Assembly (NCBI GenBank): GCA_026989495.1 | Contig: JALSJE010000125.1 | Span: 1 to 45,750, forward strand | From: Gammaproteobacteria bacterium | GTDB lineage: Bacteria > Pseudomonadota > Gammaproteobacteria > S144-34 | Reading direction: 5' to 3' | Length of the DNA: 45,750 bases | Position numbers and translations under genes: made by a program | The notes under the pieces: generated by a model | Database searches by the model: none | Told to the model about the DNA's origin: nothing | What the model saw: the letters and a program-made list of their open reading frames with translations, nothing else | Shown: in pieces, positions 1-8,521 of the stretch | Numbering within the stretch: position 1 is the stretch's first letter | Layout of the letters: each line of letters starts with the position of its first letter

Positions 1-1
1 C

Positions 2-142
2 GTCGAACGGCGCTTCTCGCTTCGTCAGGTTATAGATGCCTACCTGTCCGTCTACGAACTCGCCCTCGGCGCCGCAGACCGACCTGGACCACAACGAGCA
101 AATCTCCATTTCGCGCCTCGCAATCAAAACACTGGTCGATAG
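2..142 (+). CDS. Glycosyltransferase, C-terminal end only (partial)
   Basis: The frame is open from the window edge and ends at TAG 140-142, giving 46 residues. The start, VERRFSLRQVIDAYLSVYE, resembles the last helix of GT4-family glycosyltransferases, where an F-x(4)-ayl.lY pattern is common. The catalytic domains lie outside the window, so the assignment rests on this tail and on the neighbouring FkbM methyltransferase, GT2 glycosyltransferase and flippase. It could be another protein with a similar helix. Confidence 0.4.
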   Translation, partial: VERRFSLRQVIDAYLSVYELALGAADRPGPQRANLHFAPRNQNTGR

Positions 143-309
143 GCAGTCCCGCTGATAGCCCAGATCAAGGCTGCGATTGACCTATACTTGCACTCAAATG
201 CCGGACCACACGCGAGATCAGCACCACATAGGATCGCCCTCTTTATATTTGCCTTCGCAGGCTCGATAATTGCATGCCATCGGACAGCGGATCATCATAC
301 GCGGAGAAC

Positions 310-594
310 ATGCAACGCAATTTGCACAACAGAATCCACAAGATCCTGAGTTCGATCCGAAACGAGGGGCTGCTCCATTACTTGCGCAGGATCATCTGGC
401 TGGGCCGCTATCGCCACCTGCTCTTCAGGCTCATCCGGCGGCGGCGCCTGAACCGCGACGCAGTGCAGGTCTACGGAGCCGACCTCAAATTGCCCACCGG
501 GCGCAGAGAAGGAATAGCCGAGGAACTGTTGCTGTATGGCGTTCATGAACCAGCCGCAACAGCTCACTACGGAGCATTCTTCGCCCAGGAATGA
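310..594 (+). pseudogene. FkbM-family methyltransferase, N-terminal fragment (frame broken)
   Basis: This is the first half of a split FkbM-type methyltransferase. It ends in GREGIAEELLLYGVHEPAAT, the segment that in this family comes just before the S-adenosylmethionine-binding motif. Translation then stops at TGA 592-594 after FFAQE, exactly where family members continue into G-M-T-x-L-D-V-G. The start at 310 follows GGAG at 303-306; an upstream ATG at 274 is also in frame. The stop overlaps the next ATG as ATGA. One added base near 590 would join the halves. This may be a recent 1-nt deletion, a sequence error, or a naturally split and translationally coupled pair. Confidence 0.6.
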
Positions 595-1226
595 CGATCC
601 TCGATGTTGGAACCAACATCGGCTACTACCTGGCCGTGGCGAGCGATCGGATTGGCCAAAATGGCCAAATCGTCGGTCTTGAGCCAGATCCAGAGCTTTA
701 CCGCATTGCCTTGCACAATGCTAACTCCATGAAAGCCCAGGTGAAGATCATTCAGGCGGCTGCGAGCGACAAGGAAGGCTATGCAGATTTCTATCCTTCG
801 GAAGTAAGCAACTGGGGTTCCCTAAGAAAGGACCCTTCCCATAAGCAGCTCCCGTCTGTGCGCGTCCCTACAGTGACGATCGACGCTGTGTGCGAGGAGC
901 TCGCCATGCAGCCCCATGCCATCAGGATGGATATCGAAGGGCTGGAAGCTGTGGCCTTGTCGGGCGCCAAGAAGACGCTTCGCAGGCTGCCCGCGCTCTT
1001 TATTGAGCTGCACCTGTCCGTGCTGAGCGACGCAGAAAAGAGACTGATCGCCTCACTCCTGTCCGGCTACGGGCATTTTCTTGCCCTCAGCCGATACTAC
1101 GACTGGGCATATAGCTTGCCTGTAGCGCGTCGTCGCTCGCGATGGGCCTTCGGCGCAGGCGAGCTCGCCGATTTCATGAGACGCCGTGACATCCATCCGG
1201 ACGTGATCCTCTTCGCTACGCGATGA
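591..1226 (+). CDS. FkbM-family SAM-dependent methyltransferase, catalytic part
   Basis: The 211-residue product begins directly at the SAM-binding motif MTILDVGTNIGYY, continues with GLEPDPE (the acidic residue expected to bind the ribose) and carries IRMDIEGLE further on, a hallmark of the FkbM domain. FkbM-type enzymes O-methylate sugars and polyketides; beside glycosyltransferases and a flippase, a surface-glycan sugar is the likely substrate. Its ATG overlaps the stop of the preceding fragment by 4 nt, so it could be translated by reinitiation. Without the N-terminal half it lacks the usual lead-in segment and may be inactive. The downstream glycosyltransferase starts 31 nt later on the same strand. 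Confidence 0.65.
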   Translation: MTILDVGTNIGYYLAVASDRIGQNGQIVGLEPDPELYRIALHNANSMKAQVKIIQAAASDKEGYADFYPSEVSNWGSLRKDPSHKQLPSVRVPTVTIDAVCEELAMQPHAIRMDIEGLEAVALSGAKKTLRRLPALFIELHLSVLSDAEKRLIASLLSGYGHFLALSRYYDWAYSLPVARRRSRWAFGAGELADFMRRRDIHPDVILFATR

Positions 1227-1257
1227 ACCTGTATTACCCGGCTCCGTATCTGGACCA

Positions 1258-2328
1258 GTGCCTCGCATCTCCGTTCTGATCCCGGCCCACAATTGCGCCC
1301 CGTACGTAGAGACGGCGGTCCAGAGTGTCCTGGACCAGTCATATCGAGATATTGAGGTGATTGTCGCCGACGATGGCTCGACCGATGGCACTTGGCGCAT
1401 CCTGGAAAGGGTGGCCCATCGGGACAGTCGTGTCATTTTGATCCGGAACGAGCGAAACCTTGGCCGCGCACGCACACCCAACTTGCTTATAAAGGCCGCC
1501 AGAGGCGAGTATGTGGCACGGCTTGACGCGGACGATGTGGCGCTACCACATCGGCTGGAGCACCAGTTACGATTCATGGAGGAGCACGGTCTCACCCTGA
1601 GCGGAACATGGCTCAGGACGCTCGGCCTGCCGCATAACTATGTCCTCACCTTCCCCGTAACCGATATGGAAATCCGCGCATACCTTCTTTTTCAAAGCCC
1701 GTTTGCACAAAACACAATCATGGCACGTCGCGAGCTGCTGTTGCGCCATCCATACCGGCCGGAAGCAGGGTACGCTGAAGATTATGATCTTTGGGTGCGC
1801 ATCTCGGCCGATGCCCGTATGGGAAACCTCCCCGACCCGCTCGTCCTTTATCGCCAGCATCCGTCCCAAGCTAGCATTGCGCACGCCCGGGAGCAGTGGG
1901 ACGATGCCAAACGTGCACGTCGGCTGGCACTAGATCTCCTGGGTCCTCCAGCCACGGATGGCGAGAAGGCGGTACACGAACGGATACGCTATCCCGCATC
2001 GATATCAAGCCGAAAAGAGCTAAAAGAAATGGAAAGTTGGCTGAGGCGCCTCGCCGTTCATTTTGAACGAGAGCCGGCGGCCGCTCGGGTCGTCGCGCGC
2101 CAGTGGCTGCACGTGTGCCTGAGAGCGGGCACGTTGGGCCCTTGGGCCGCCTGGACCTTTCTGCGCTCGCCCTTGCGCCGTGCAGGCGCTTCTGCCATGG
2201 AAGCCGCCCTCGTGGCTGGCGTATGCTGCCTGCACATCCGCTACAGGTCGCGATTCTACGACTGGCTGCTGGGAGCCGTGCTTTCGTCCGGACTGGTGAA
2301 TCCAGGCAAAGCGGGCATGGCCGCGTGA
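1258..2328 (+). CDS. Family 2 glycosyltransferase
   Basis: The 356-residue protein has a GT-A fold N-terminus: RISVLIPAHN at residues 3-12, then VADDGSTDGT with the nucleotide-binding aspartates, and LDADDVALP, the DxD motif that holds the metal and sugar nucleotide. Such enzymes transfer a sugar from a nucleotide donor to a growing glycan at the inner face of the membrane. Residues from about 240 to the end are not part of the GT2 core; they are arginine-rich with a hydrophobic stretch and may attach the protein to the membrane. The start is GTG; no ATG lies in frame close upstream. Codon use is less GC-rich than in the housekeeping genes here, which suggests acquired DNA. The donor and acceptor sugars cannot be inferred. 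Confidence 0.8.
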   Translation: MPRISVLIPAHNCAPYVETAVQSVLDQSYRDIEVIVADDGSTDGTWRILERVAHRDSRVILIRNERNLGRARTPNLLIKAARGEYVARLDADDVALPHRLEHQLRFMEEHGLTLSGTWLRTLGLPHNYVLTFPVTDMEIRAYLLFQSPFAQNTIMARRELLLRHPYRPEAGYAEDYDLWVRISADARMGNLPDPLVLYRQHPSQASIAHAREQWDDAKRARRLALDLLGPPATDGEKAVHERIRYPASISSRKELKEMESWLRRLAVHFEREPAAARVVARQWLHVCLRAGTLGPWAAWTFLRSPLRRAGASAMEAALVAGVCCLHIRYRSRFYDWLLGAVLSSGLVNPGKAGMAA

Positions 2329-2334
2329 CCATCG

Positions 2335-2495
2335 AAAGGTCTGAAAAATTCGATCTTTCAGACCTTTCCCGCGGCCAGGGACGGCCGCGGGAGAGCTCAT
2401 GCACAGGGAAGTGCATGACGACCCCAGGAAAATCCGAATGGCCGCAAAGCACCTCAGCGCTGATCGATCCGCGCAGCGGATTGATCTGAGTTTCC
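2335..2495 (+). repeat. Dispersed multi-hairpin palindromic repeat, copy 1
   Basis: This copy lies between the convergent GT2 and flippase genes. Stem-loops in order: AAAGGTCTGAAA/TTTCAGACCTTT (2335-2367, 12-bp stem); CCCGCGGCC/GGCCGCGGG (2368-2391, 9 bp); CATGCAC/GTGCATG (2398-2417, 7 bp); ATCGATCCGC/GCGGATTGAT (2463-2485). It ends in GAGTTTCC. The same order recurs at 15528-15691 (reversed) and 45533-45706. This copy is the most diverged in the segment between the third and fourth stems. With its paired stems between two gene ends it may also stop transcription, although no T-run follows. Confidence 0.85.
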
Positions 2496-2570
2496 GATAC
2501 ACGGAAAACAAAGAAGCCACACTAAGCGCGGCGTCTTCCATCCGAAACCATCCACCTGATGTCCGCCAAA

Positions 2571-3812
2571 TCAGGGTTTGTCCATCCCTGATCTGGCCTT
2601 GAGAAAGGCCGCCGCCTGCAACAGGAGGGCAGCGACGCGGCCGGCGTAGAGCGCCAGGATGGCGCCCGGGGCGCCGAGCCATGGTATCAGGATGACGGCC
2701 GCGGCCGTGCCGGCGGCACCGCCGCCGAGCACGACGCGGGGAAGACGCCCCGCGTTGCCCGTCGCGACCAGGGCGACGTTGCCGAGGATGGTGGCGAGGT
2801 GGAGGGCGGGGTAGGCGGCGAGGGCGGCGAGCATCCACGCCGCCTCCGCGTAGCCGGGGCCGAAGAGCGGCAGCATCCACGGGCCGGCCGCGGCGAGGCC
2901 CGCGCCGAGCGCGAGCGCGGCGAGGAGCAGCGCGGCGCCGGCGCGCCGCAGGCGCGCGAGCGGCTCGCGCCGCTCGGCGTAGACGCGCGGCAGCAGGCTC
3001 TCCACCAGCGCCAGGAGGGGGAGCAGCGCGAGGTCCACGATGCGCTGGGCGAGGCCGAAGTGGCCCGCGCTCGCATAGCTGAGCTGGGCGAGCAGCGGCT
3101 TGTTGAGCTCGCCCTGCAGGCGCACGGCCAGCGCCGACAGGGCGAAGGGCCTGCCCTCGCTGGCGAGGGCGAGCCAGCGCCGCCACGGCACGCGCAGCGC
3201 GCGCGGCGAGGCCGCGGCGAGCCAGGCGACGGGGAGCACACCCGCCGCGGCGAAGGCGAGGACCCAGGCCTCCGCGCCCTCGACACCCAAGAGCGCGCAG
3301 GTCCCCACCGCCAGGGCGCGGGCTCCGGGCAGGGAGAACATGACCAGGCCGAAGCGCGCGAGCCGGCGCCGCCCCTGGTAGGCGCGGGCGTAGAGCTCGG
3401 CGCCGGAGGCCGAGACGGTCTCTCCGAAGGCGAGCGCACCGATGGCCCACACGGCCAGCGGTCCCCTCAGCGCCGTGGATGCCAGAATGGCCGAGACGGC
3501 CGCCGCGACGAGCCCGGCGCAGAGCCACAGCCCCACCGCCTCGCCCGTCCGCCGGAGCGCCTCGGCTGCGTCGCAGCGAGCGAGATCCCGCAGCAGCGCG
3601 CCGGGCAGGCCCAGGTTCGCCAGCGGCACGAGGAAGCCCCCGATCGCCACCGCCGCGACGAGCTGCCCGTAGGCCTCGGGGCCGAGCCGGCGCGCCAGCA
3701 GCACCACCAGGAGGGCCTGCGCCCCGGCGCGGGCGCCGAGCCCGGCCAGGGTCGCCACGCTGTCGCGCATGTAGGTCATCGGCTCCCACGCACTCCCGGT
3801 GTCGGCGGCCAT
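2571..3812 (-). CDS. Polysaccharide flippase (Wzx/MATE-like membrane protein)
   Basis: The product of about 413 residues is almost entirely hydrophobic, with some 10-12 predicted membrane spans, and charged loops such as RLQGELNKPLL in the middle. This architecture fits the oligosaccharide flippase family that moves lipid-linked glycans across the inner membrane. There is no catalytic motif to check, so the call rests on hydropathy, a pattern of short repeats (ARRLGPEAYGQLV near the N-terminus is typical of these proteins) and the neighbouring glycosyltransferase genes. I chose ATG 3812 because GGGGAGG stands just before it; a GTG at 3830 and an ATG at 3779 are alternatives. It is convergent with the GT2 gene and is much more GC-rich, like the core genome. 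Confidence 0.65.
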   Translation of the reverse strand: MAADTGSAWEPMTYMRDSVATLAGLGARAGAQALLVVLLARRLGPEAYGQLVAAVAIGGFLVPLANLGLPGALLRDLARCDAAEALRRTGEAVGLWLCAGLVAAAVSAILASTALRGPLAVWAIGALAFGETVSASGAELYARAYQGRRRLARFGLVMFSLPGARALAVGTCALLGVEGAEAWVLAFAAAGVLPVAWLAAASPRALRVPWRRWLALASEGRPFALSALAVRLQGELNKPLLAQLSYASAGHFGLAQRIVDLALLPLLALVESLLPRVYAERREPLARLRRAGAALLLAALALGAGLAAAGPWMLPLFGPGYAEAAWMLAALAAYPALHLATILGNVALVATGNAGRLPRVVLGGGAAGTAAAVILIPWLGAPGAILALYAGRVAALLLQAAAFLKARSGMDKP

Positions 3813-3940
3813 GGGCCTCCCCGGCCGCACTTACGCCAGGCAGGCGCAGCCTGCGGCACCTCTTCAATCGGATGCTAATATTCGGTGCGGGCGTAGGCGC
3901 TCCGGACGCCATGCGCTATCATCCCAAATATTCGAAACCG

Positions 3941-3969
3941 TTCACAAATCCCGCCCATCGGCCGATATA
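3941..3969 (+). promoter_or_regulatory. Candidate sigma-70 promoter for pilB
   Basis: TTCACA (3941-3946) and GATATA (3964-3969) are separated by 17 bp and lie 31 bp upstream of the pilB ATG, which follows AGGAG at 3987-3991. The match is moderate; the intergenic segment is noticeably AT-richer than its surroundings. Confidence 0.45.
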
Positions 3970-4000
3970 GGGTAGGCAGGCGGGACAGGAGCGGCAGGCC

Positions 4001-5719
4001 ATGGCAAGCACCCAGCCCGTGCCGCCGCTGGGGGGGCTCGCCCGGCGGCTGGTGGAGGAAGGGCTCCTCTCGGAGGAGACGGCCCGTCTCGCCCAGCAGG
4101 AGGCCCAGAAGAAGCGCGTCTCCCTGGTGAGCGTGCTGGCCGGGACGGGGGAGGTCCCGCCCCGCGAGATCGCCACGGCGGCCTCGCGCGAGTTCGGGGT
4201 GCCGCTGTTCGACATCGGCGTCATCGACCTCGAGGCCGCTCCGGTCAAGCTGGTCGACGAGGACCTGATCCGCAAGCACAGGGCCCTGCCCATCTACAGG
4301 CGCGGCAACCGCCTGTTCGTGGCGGTCTCCGACCCCACCAACCTCGGCGCCCTCGACGAGATCAAGTTCCACACCAACCTCACCGTCGAGCCCATCCTGG
4401 TCGAGGACGACAAGCTCGAGCAGGCCATCGACCGGGCGCTCGAGGCCCACGACACCACCCTCCAGGACTTCGGCGACGTCGACCTGGAGAACCTGGACGT
4501 CGCCGGCGTCGACGAGGAGGAGCAGGCCAACGCCCAGGTCACCTCGGCGGACGCCGACGACGCCCCGGTGGTGCGCTTCGTCAACAAGATCCTGGTGGAC
4601 GCCATCAAGAAGGGGGCCTCCGACATCCACTTCGAGCCCTACGAGAAGGCCTACCGGGTGCGCTACCGCCAGGACGGGGTTCTGCACGAGGTGGCAAGCC
4701 CCCCCGTCTCGCTCGCGCCCCGCATCACGGCCCGGCTCAAGGTCATGGCCCGGCTCGACATCGCCGAGCGCCGCGTGCCCCAGGACGGCCGCATCAAGCT
4801 CTCGCTGTCGCGGAACCAGGCGATCGATTTCCGCGTCAACACCCTGCCCACCCTGTACGGGGAGAAGGTGGTGCTGCGCATCCTCGACTCCGCGCAGGCG
4901 AAGGTGGGGATCGACTCCCTGGGCATGGAGGAGGAGCAGAAGGCCGCCTTCCTCAACGCCATCCGCAAGCCCTGGGGCATGGTGCTGGTGACAGGCCCCA
5001 CGGGCAGCGGCAAGACCGTCACCCTCTACACCGCGCTCAACATCCTCAACACCCCCGAGCGCAACATTTCCACCGTCGAGGATCCGGTGGAGATCTTCGT
5101 CCCCGGCATCAACCAGGTGCAGATGAACCCCAAGACGGGGCTCACCTTCGCCGAGGCGCTGCGCGCCTTCCTGCGCCAGGATCCGGACATCATCATGGTG
5201 GGCGAGATCCGCGACCTGGAGACCGCCGAGATCGCCATCAAGGCGGCCCAGACCGGGCACATGGTGCTCTCGACCCTGCATACCAACGACGCCCCCCAGA
5301 CCCTCACGCGGCTCGCCAACATGGGCGTGCCGCCCTACAACATCGCCTCGGCGGTGACCCTGATCGTGGCCCAGCGCCTCGCCCGGCGCCTCTGCCCCCA
5401 CTGCCGCAAGCCCGCGGACTACCCGCCCGAGGTGCTGCTCAAGGCCGGCTTCCGCGAGGAGGAGATCGGCAGTCTCAAGATCTACGGCCCCGGCGGCTGC
5501 GATCAGTGCACCGGCGGATACCGCGGGCGCGTGGGCATCTTCCAGGTGATGCCGGTCTCGGAGGAGATGGGCCGCATCATCCTGGAGGGGGGCAACGCCA
5601 TGGATCTGGCCGAGCAGGCCCGCAAGGAGGGCGTCGCGGACCTGCGCGAGTCCGGCCTGCGCAAGGTCCGTGAGGGCATCACCAGCCTCGAGGAGATCGA
5701 CCGCGTCACGCGCGACTGA
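4001..5719 (+). CDS. pilB: Type IV pilus assembly ATPase PilB
   Basis: PilB is the cytoplasmic hexameric ATPase that powers pilus extension. The 572-residue length is normal. An N-terminal MshEN/T2SSE-N domain occupies roughly residues 1-150, followed by the T2SSE ATPase core. The core shows Walker A GPTGSGKT (about 331-338), the aspartate box DIIMVGEIRD (about 395-404), the His box STLHTNDAP, and two zinc-binding pairs, CPHC (about 464) and CDQC (about 500). The last feature separates PilB/GspE from the retraction ATPase PilT. The gene is followed after 11 nt by pilC and then pilD, the usual pilBCD operon. The pilin gene pilA is not in the window. Confidence 0.95.
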   Translation: MASTQPVPPLGGLARRLVEEGLLSEETARLAQQEAQKKRVSLVSVLAGTGEVPPREIATAASREFGVPLFDIGVIDLEAAPVKLVDEDLIRKHRALPIYRRGNRLFVAVSDPTNLGALDEIKFHTNLTVEPILVEDDKLEQAIDRALEAHDTTLQDFGDVDLENLDVAGVDEEEQANAQVTSADADDAPVVRFVNKILVDAIKKGASDIHFEPYEKAYRVRYRQDGVLHEVASPPVSLAPRITARLKVMARLDIAERRVPQDGRIKLSLSRNQAIDFRVNTLPTLYGEKVVLRILDSAQAKVGIDSLGMEEEQKAAFLNAIRKPWGMVLVTGPTGSGKTVTLYTALNILNTPERNISTVEDPVEIFVPGINQVQMNPKTGLTFAEALRAFLRQDPDIIMVGEIRDLETAEIAIKAAQTGHMVLSTLHTNDAPQTLTRLANMGVPPYNIASAVTLIVAQRLARRLCPHCRKPADYPPEVLLKAGFREEEIGSLKIYGPGGCDQCTGGYRGRVGIFQVMPVSEEMGRIILEGGNAMDLAEQARKEGVADLRESGLRKVREGITSLEEIDRVTRD

Positions 5720-5730
5720 GGAGCGCCGCC

Positions 5731-6999
5731 ATGGCCACACGCGCCGCCAACGTCAGGGCCAGAACGAAGAAGGCCCGCAAGGACAGGGAGCAGACCCGGG
5801 CCGCGCTCTTCCTCTGGGAGGGCACGGACCGCAAGGGCAACCGCGTCAAGGGCGAGTCCCGCGGCGCCAACGAGGCCCAGGTGCGCGCCGAGCTGCGCCG
5901 CCAGGGTATCGTCCCGACGCGGGTCCGCAAGAAGATGGAGCTCTTCGCGGGCCTGAGGCGCCAGAGGATCCGCCCCGCCGACATCGCCGTCCTCAGCCGC
6001 CAGCTCGCCACCATGCTGGAGTCTGGCGTGCCGCTGGTGCAGGCCTTCGAGATCATCGGCCAGGGGCACGAGAACCCCAAGATGCAGGAGCTCGTCCTCG
6101 CCATCAAGGCCGACGTGGAGGCGGGCTCCTCCCTGGCCGAGGCGCTGGCCAGGCATCCCCTCCACTTCGACGACCTGTTCGTGAACCTGGTGCGCGCGGG
6201 CGAGCACGCGGGCGTGCTCGACACCCTGCTCGACAAGATCGCCACCTACAAGGAGAAGACCGAGAGCCTCAAGGGCAAGATCAAGAAGGCCCTCTTCTAC
6301 CCGACGGCGGTGCTGGTGGTGGCCGTCCTCGTCACCATCCTGCTGCTGGTCTTCGTCGTGCCCCAGTTCGAGAGCATGTTCAAGGACTTCGGGGCGGACC
6401 TGCCCGCCTTCACGCGCCTCGTCATCGACATGTCGCGCTTCATGCAGGAGTGGTGGTGGGCCGTGCTGGGCGGCGCCATCGCCGTCGTCGTGGCGCTGGC
6501 CCAGCTCCACAAGCGCTCGCCCCGCTTCCGGCGCGGGATGGACCGCGTGGTGCTGCGCCTGCCCATCGTCGGCCCCATCCTGCGCAAGGCCGCCATCGCC
6601 CGCTACGCGCGCACGCTCTCGACCATGTTCGCCGCGGGCGTGCCCCTGGTGGAGGCGCTCCAGTCCGTGGCGGGGGCCACGGGCAACGCCGAGTACGCCG
6701 ACGCCGTCCTCCAGATGCGCGAGGCGGTGGCCACCGGCCAGCAGCTCCAGCTCGCCATGCGCCAGACGGGGCTCTTCCCGCACATGGTGGTGCAGATGGT
6801 GGCCATCGGCGAGGAGTCCGGCGCCCTGGATGACATGCTCTCCAAGGTGGCGGACTTCTACGAGGAGCAGGTGGACAACGCCGTCGACGCCCTGAGCAGC
6901 CTCCTCGAGCCGCTCATCATGATCATCCTCGGCGTGCTGGTGGGCGGCCTCGTCGTGGCCATGTACCTGCCCGTCTTCAAGATGGCCTCCACGATCTGA
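5731..6999 (+). CDS. pilC: Type IV pilus inner-membrane platform protein PilC
   Basis: PilC is the inner-membrane platform that couples the PilB motor to pilin insertion. The 422-residue protein contains two GspF-type domains (about residues 85-205 and 288-410) with membrane segments near 190-215, 240-260 and 390-415. The repeated pattern RQLATMLESGVPLVQAFEII / ARTLSTMFAAGVPLVEAL is typical. A basic N-terminus (RARTKKARKDREQTR) precedes a short domain seen in PilC of pseudomonads. The ribosome-binding site GAGGAG lies 7 nt before the ATG. Nothing appears missing. Confidence 0.94.
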   Translation: MATRAANVRARTKKARKDREQTRAALFLWEGTDRKGNRVKGESRGANEAQVRAELRRQGIVPTRVRKKMELFAGLRRQRIRPADIAVLSRQLATMLESGVPLVQAFEIIGQGHENPKMQELVLAIKADVEAGSSLAEALARHPLHFDDLFVNLVRAGEHAGVLDTLLDKIATYKEKTESLKGKIKKALFYPTAVLVVAVLVTILLLVFVVPQFESMFKDFGADLPAFTRLVIDMSRFMQEWWWAVLGGAIAVVVALAQLHKRSPRFRRGMDRVVLRLPIVGPILRKAAIARYARTLSTMFAAGVPLVEALQSVAGATGNAEYADAVLQMREAVATGQQLQLAMRQTGLFPHMVVQMVAIGEESGALDDMLSKVADFYEEQVDNAVDALSSLLEPLIMIILGVLVGGLVVAMYLPVFKMASTI

Positions 7000-7020
7000 G
7001 GCCCGGGCGGCGCGAGGGGT

Positions 7021-7887
7021 TTGCTCGAGGCGATCGCGACATCACCCGGCCTGCTGGTCTCCGGGACGGTGGTGCTGGGCCTGGTGGTGGGGAGCTTCCT
7101 CACCGTCGTGGCCCATCGGCTCCCCCTCATGATGGAGCGCGAGTGGCGCCGCCACTGCGCGGAGCTCGCCGGCGAGGCGCCGCCCGCGGAGCCGCCGCTG
7201 AACCTGGTCGTGCCGCGCTCGCGCTGCCCGGGGTGCGGGCGGGCCATCCGCGCCGTGGAGAACATCCCGCTCGCGAGCTTCCTGGCGCTGCGTGGCCGCT
7301 GCCCGGGGTGCGGGCGCTTCATCGGCTGGCGCTATCCCGCGATCGAGCTGGCCAGCGCCGCCCTGGCCGGCATCGCGGCCTGGCGCTTCGGCCTCTCGCC
7401 CGCGCTCGGCGCGGCGCTGGTCTACGCGTGGGCGCTGCTCGCGCTCACGGCCATCGACCTGGAGCGCCAGCTCCTCCCGGACCAGATCACCCTCCCGCTC
7501 CTGTGGGCGGGCCTGCTCTGGAATCTGGGCCCCTGGGGTTTCGTTCCGCTCGCGGACGCGGTCGCCGGCGCCGCCGCCGGCTATCTTTTCCTGTGGGGCG
7601 TGTACCACGCCTTCCGCCTCCTCACGGGCAAGGAGGGCATGGGCTACGGCGACTTCAAGCTGCTCGCGGCCATCGGCGCCTGGACCGGCTGGCAGATGCT
7701 CCCCCTTGTGGTGCTCGGCGCCTCGCTCATCGGCGCGCTCGTAGGCGGCGGCCTCATCGCCGCCGGCCGCCGGCGTCGTGAGGTGCCCATCCCCTTCGGG
7801 CCCTTCCTCGCAGGCGCCGGCTGGATCGCCCTCCTCTGGGGGGAGGCGCTCACCGCGGCGTATCTTCGCTGGACAGGCCTCGTCTGA
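7021..7887 (+). CDS. pilD: Prepilin peptidase / N-methyltransferase PilD
   Basis: PilD cuts the leader peptide of prepilins on the cytoplasmic side and methylates the new N-terminus. The 288 residues show the N-terminal methyltransferase-type domain with two CPGC zinc pairs (about residues 68 and 95) and then the A24 aspartic peptidase domain. Both catalytic aspartates are visible, in LTAIDLERQLLPD (about 145) and in the GMGYGDFK motif (about 208-215). Several membrane spans follow. I accept a TTG start because translation from it gives LEAIATSPGLLVSG, close to the usual PilD N-terminus, and a GAGGGG ribosome site precedes it; there is no good ATG. It ends 4 nt before coaE. Confidence 0.93.
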   Translation: MLEAIATSPGLLVSGTVVLGLVVGSFLTVVAHRLPLMMEREWRRHCAELAGEAPPAEPPLNLVVPRSRCPGCGRAIRAVENIPLASFLALRGRCPGCGRFIGWRYPAIELASAALAGIAAWRFGLSPALGAALVYAWALLALTAIDLERQLLPDQITLPLLWAGLLWNLGPWGFVPLADAVAGAAAGYLFLWGVYHAFRLLTGKEGMGYGDFKLLAAIGAWTGWQMLPLVVLGASLIGALVGGGLIAAGRRRREVPIPFGPFLAGAGWIALLWGEALTAAYLRWTGLV

Positions 7888-7891
7888 GCCC

Positions 7892-8515
7892 ATGGCCGAG
7901 CGGAGCCGTCCGCTGGTGGTGGCCCTCACGGGGGGCGCGGGAGCGGGCAAGAGCGCCGCGGCGCACGTGTTCCGCAGCCTGGGCGTCCCCGTGCTCGACA
8001 CGGACGACGTCGCCCACGCGCTGACCCGCCCCGGCCAGCCCGCGCTGGCGGAGATCGTGACGGTCTTCGGACACGAGGTGCTCACGCGCGAGGGTGCGCT
8101 CGACCGCGCGGTCCTGCGCCGCCGCATCCTTGCCGACACGGCGGCCCGGCGCCGCCTGGAGGCCATCCTCCATCCCAGGATCCGGGCCGAGGTGGAACGC
8201 TGGACAGCCGCCTGTGAGGCGCCCTACTGTGTGGTGGTGGTCCCCCTGCTGGTGGAGGTCGGCTGGCAGAAGCTGGCCGATCGCGTGCTGGTGATCGACA
8301 CCCCCGAAGCCTTGCAGCGTACGCGCCTGCGAACCCGTGGGCTGTCCGGCCCGGAGATCGATGCTATGCTCACGGCGCAGGCGGACCGCGCCACGCGGCT
8401 CGCGGCCGCGGACGACGTGATCGTGAACGACCGCGGCCTGGCCGCGCTGGAGGCGGCCGTGCGCGCGGCCCATGCGCGTTATCTGGAACTGGCCCGCACC
8501 GGCGGCACGGAGTAG
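7892..8515 (+). CDS. coaE: Dephospho-CoA kinase
   Basis: CoaE catalyses the last step of coenzyme A synthesis, phosphorylating the 3'-hydroxyl of dephospho-CoA with ATP. The 207 residues begin MAERSRPLVVALTGG and contain the P-loop GGAGAGKS at residues 14-21, TDDVAH (substrate-contacting DxD region), the LHPRIR segment and VPLLVEVGW, all family features. The frame is open upstream, but the ATG at 7892 gives the normal length. The pilD-coaE-zapD-yacG order is a conserved gammaproteobacterial arrangement, so transcription probably continues from pilB. Confidence 0.94.
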   Translation: MAERSRPLVVALTGGAGAGKSAAAHVFRSLGVPVLDTDDVAHALTRPGQPALAEIVTVFGHEVLTREGALDRAVLRRRILADTAARRRLEAILHPRIRAEVERWTAACEAPYCVVVVPLLVEVGWQKLADRVLVIDTPEALQRTRLRTRGLSGPEIDAMLTAQADRATRLAAADDVIVNDRGLAALEAAVRAAHARYLELARTGGTE

Positions 8516-8521
8516 CGCACG

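Noticed and set aside
143-309. A further small gene between the glycosyltransferase end and the FkbM gene
   Set aside because: No frame with a ribosome site and plausible composition; it appears to be AT-richer leader sequence.
2020-3912. Long minus-strand open frame of 630 codons across the GT2 end, repeat and flippase
   Set aside because: It is a shadow frame caused by high GC; composition is Arg/Gly/Pro-rich and the real flippase is in another frame.
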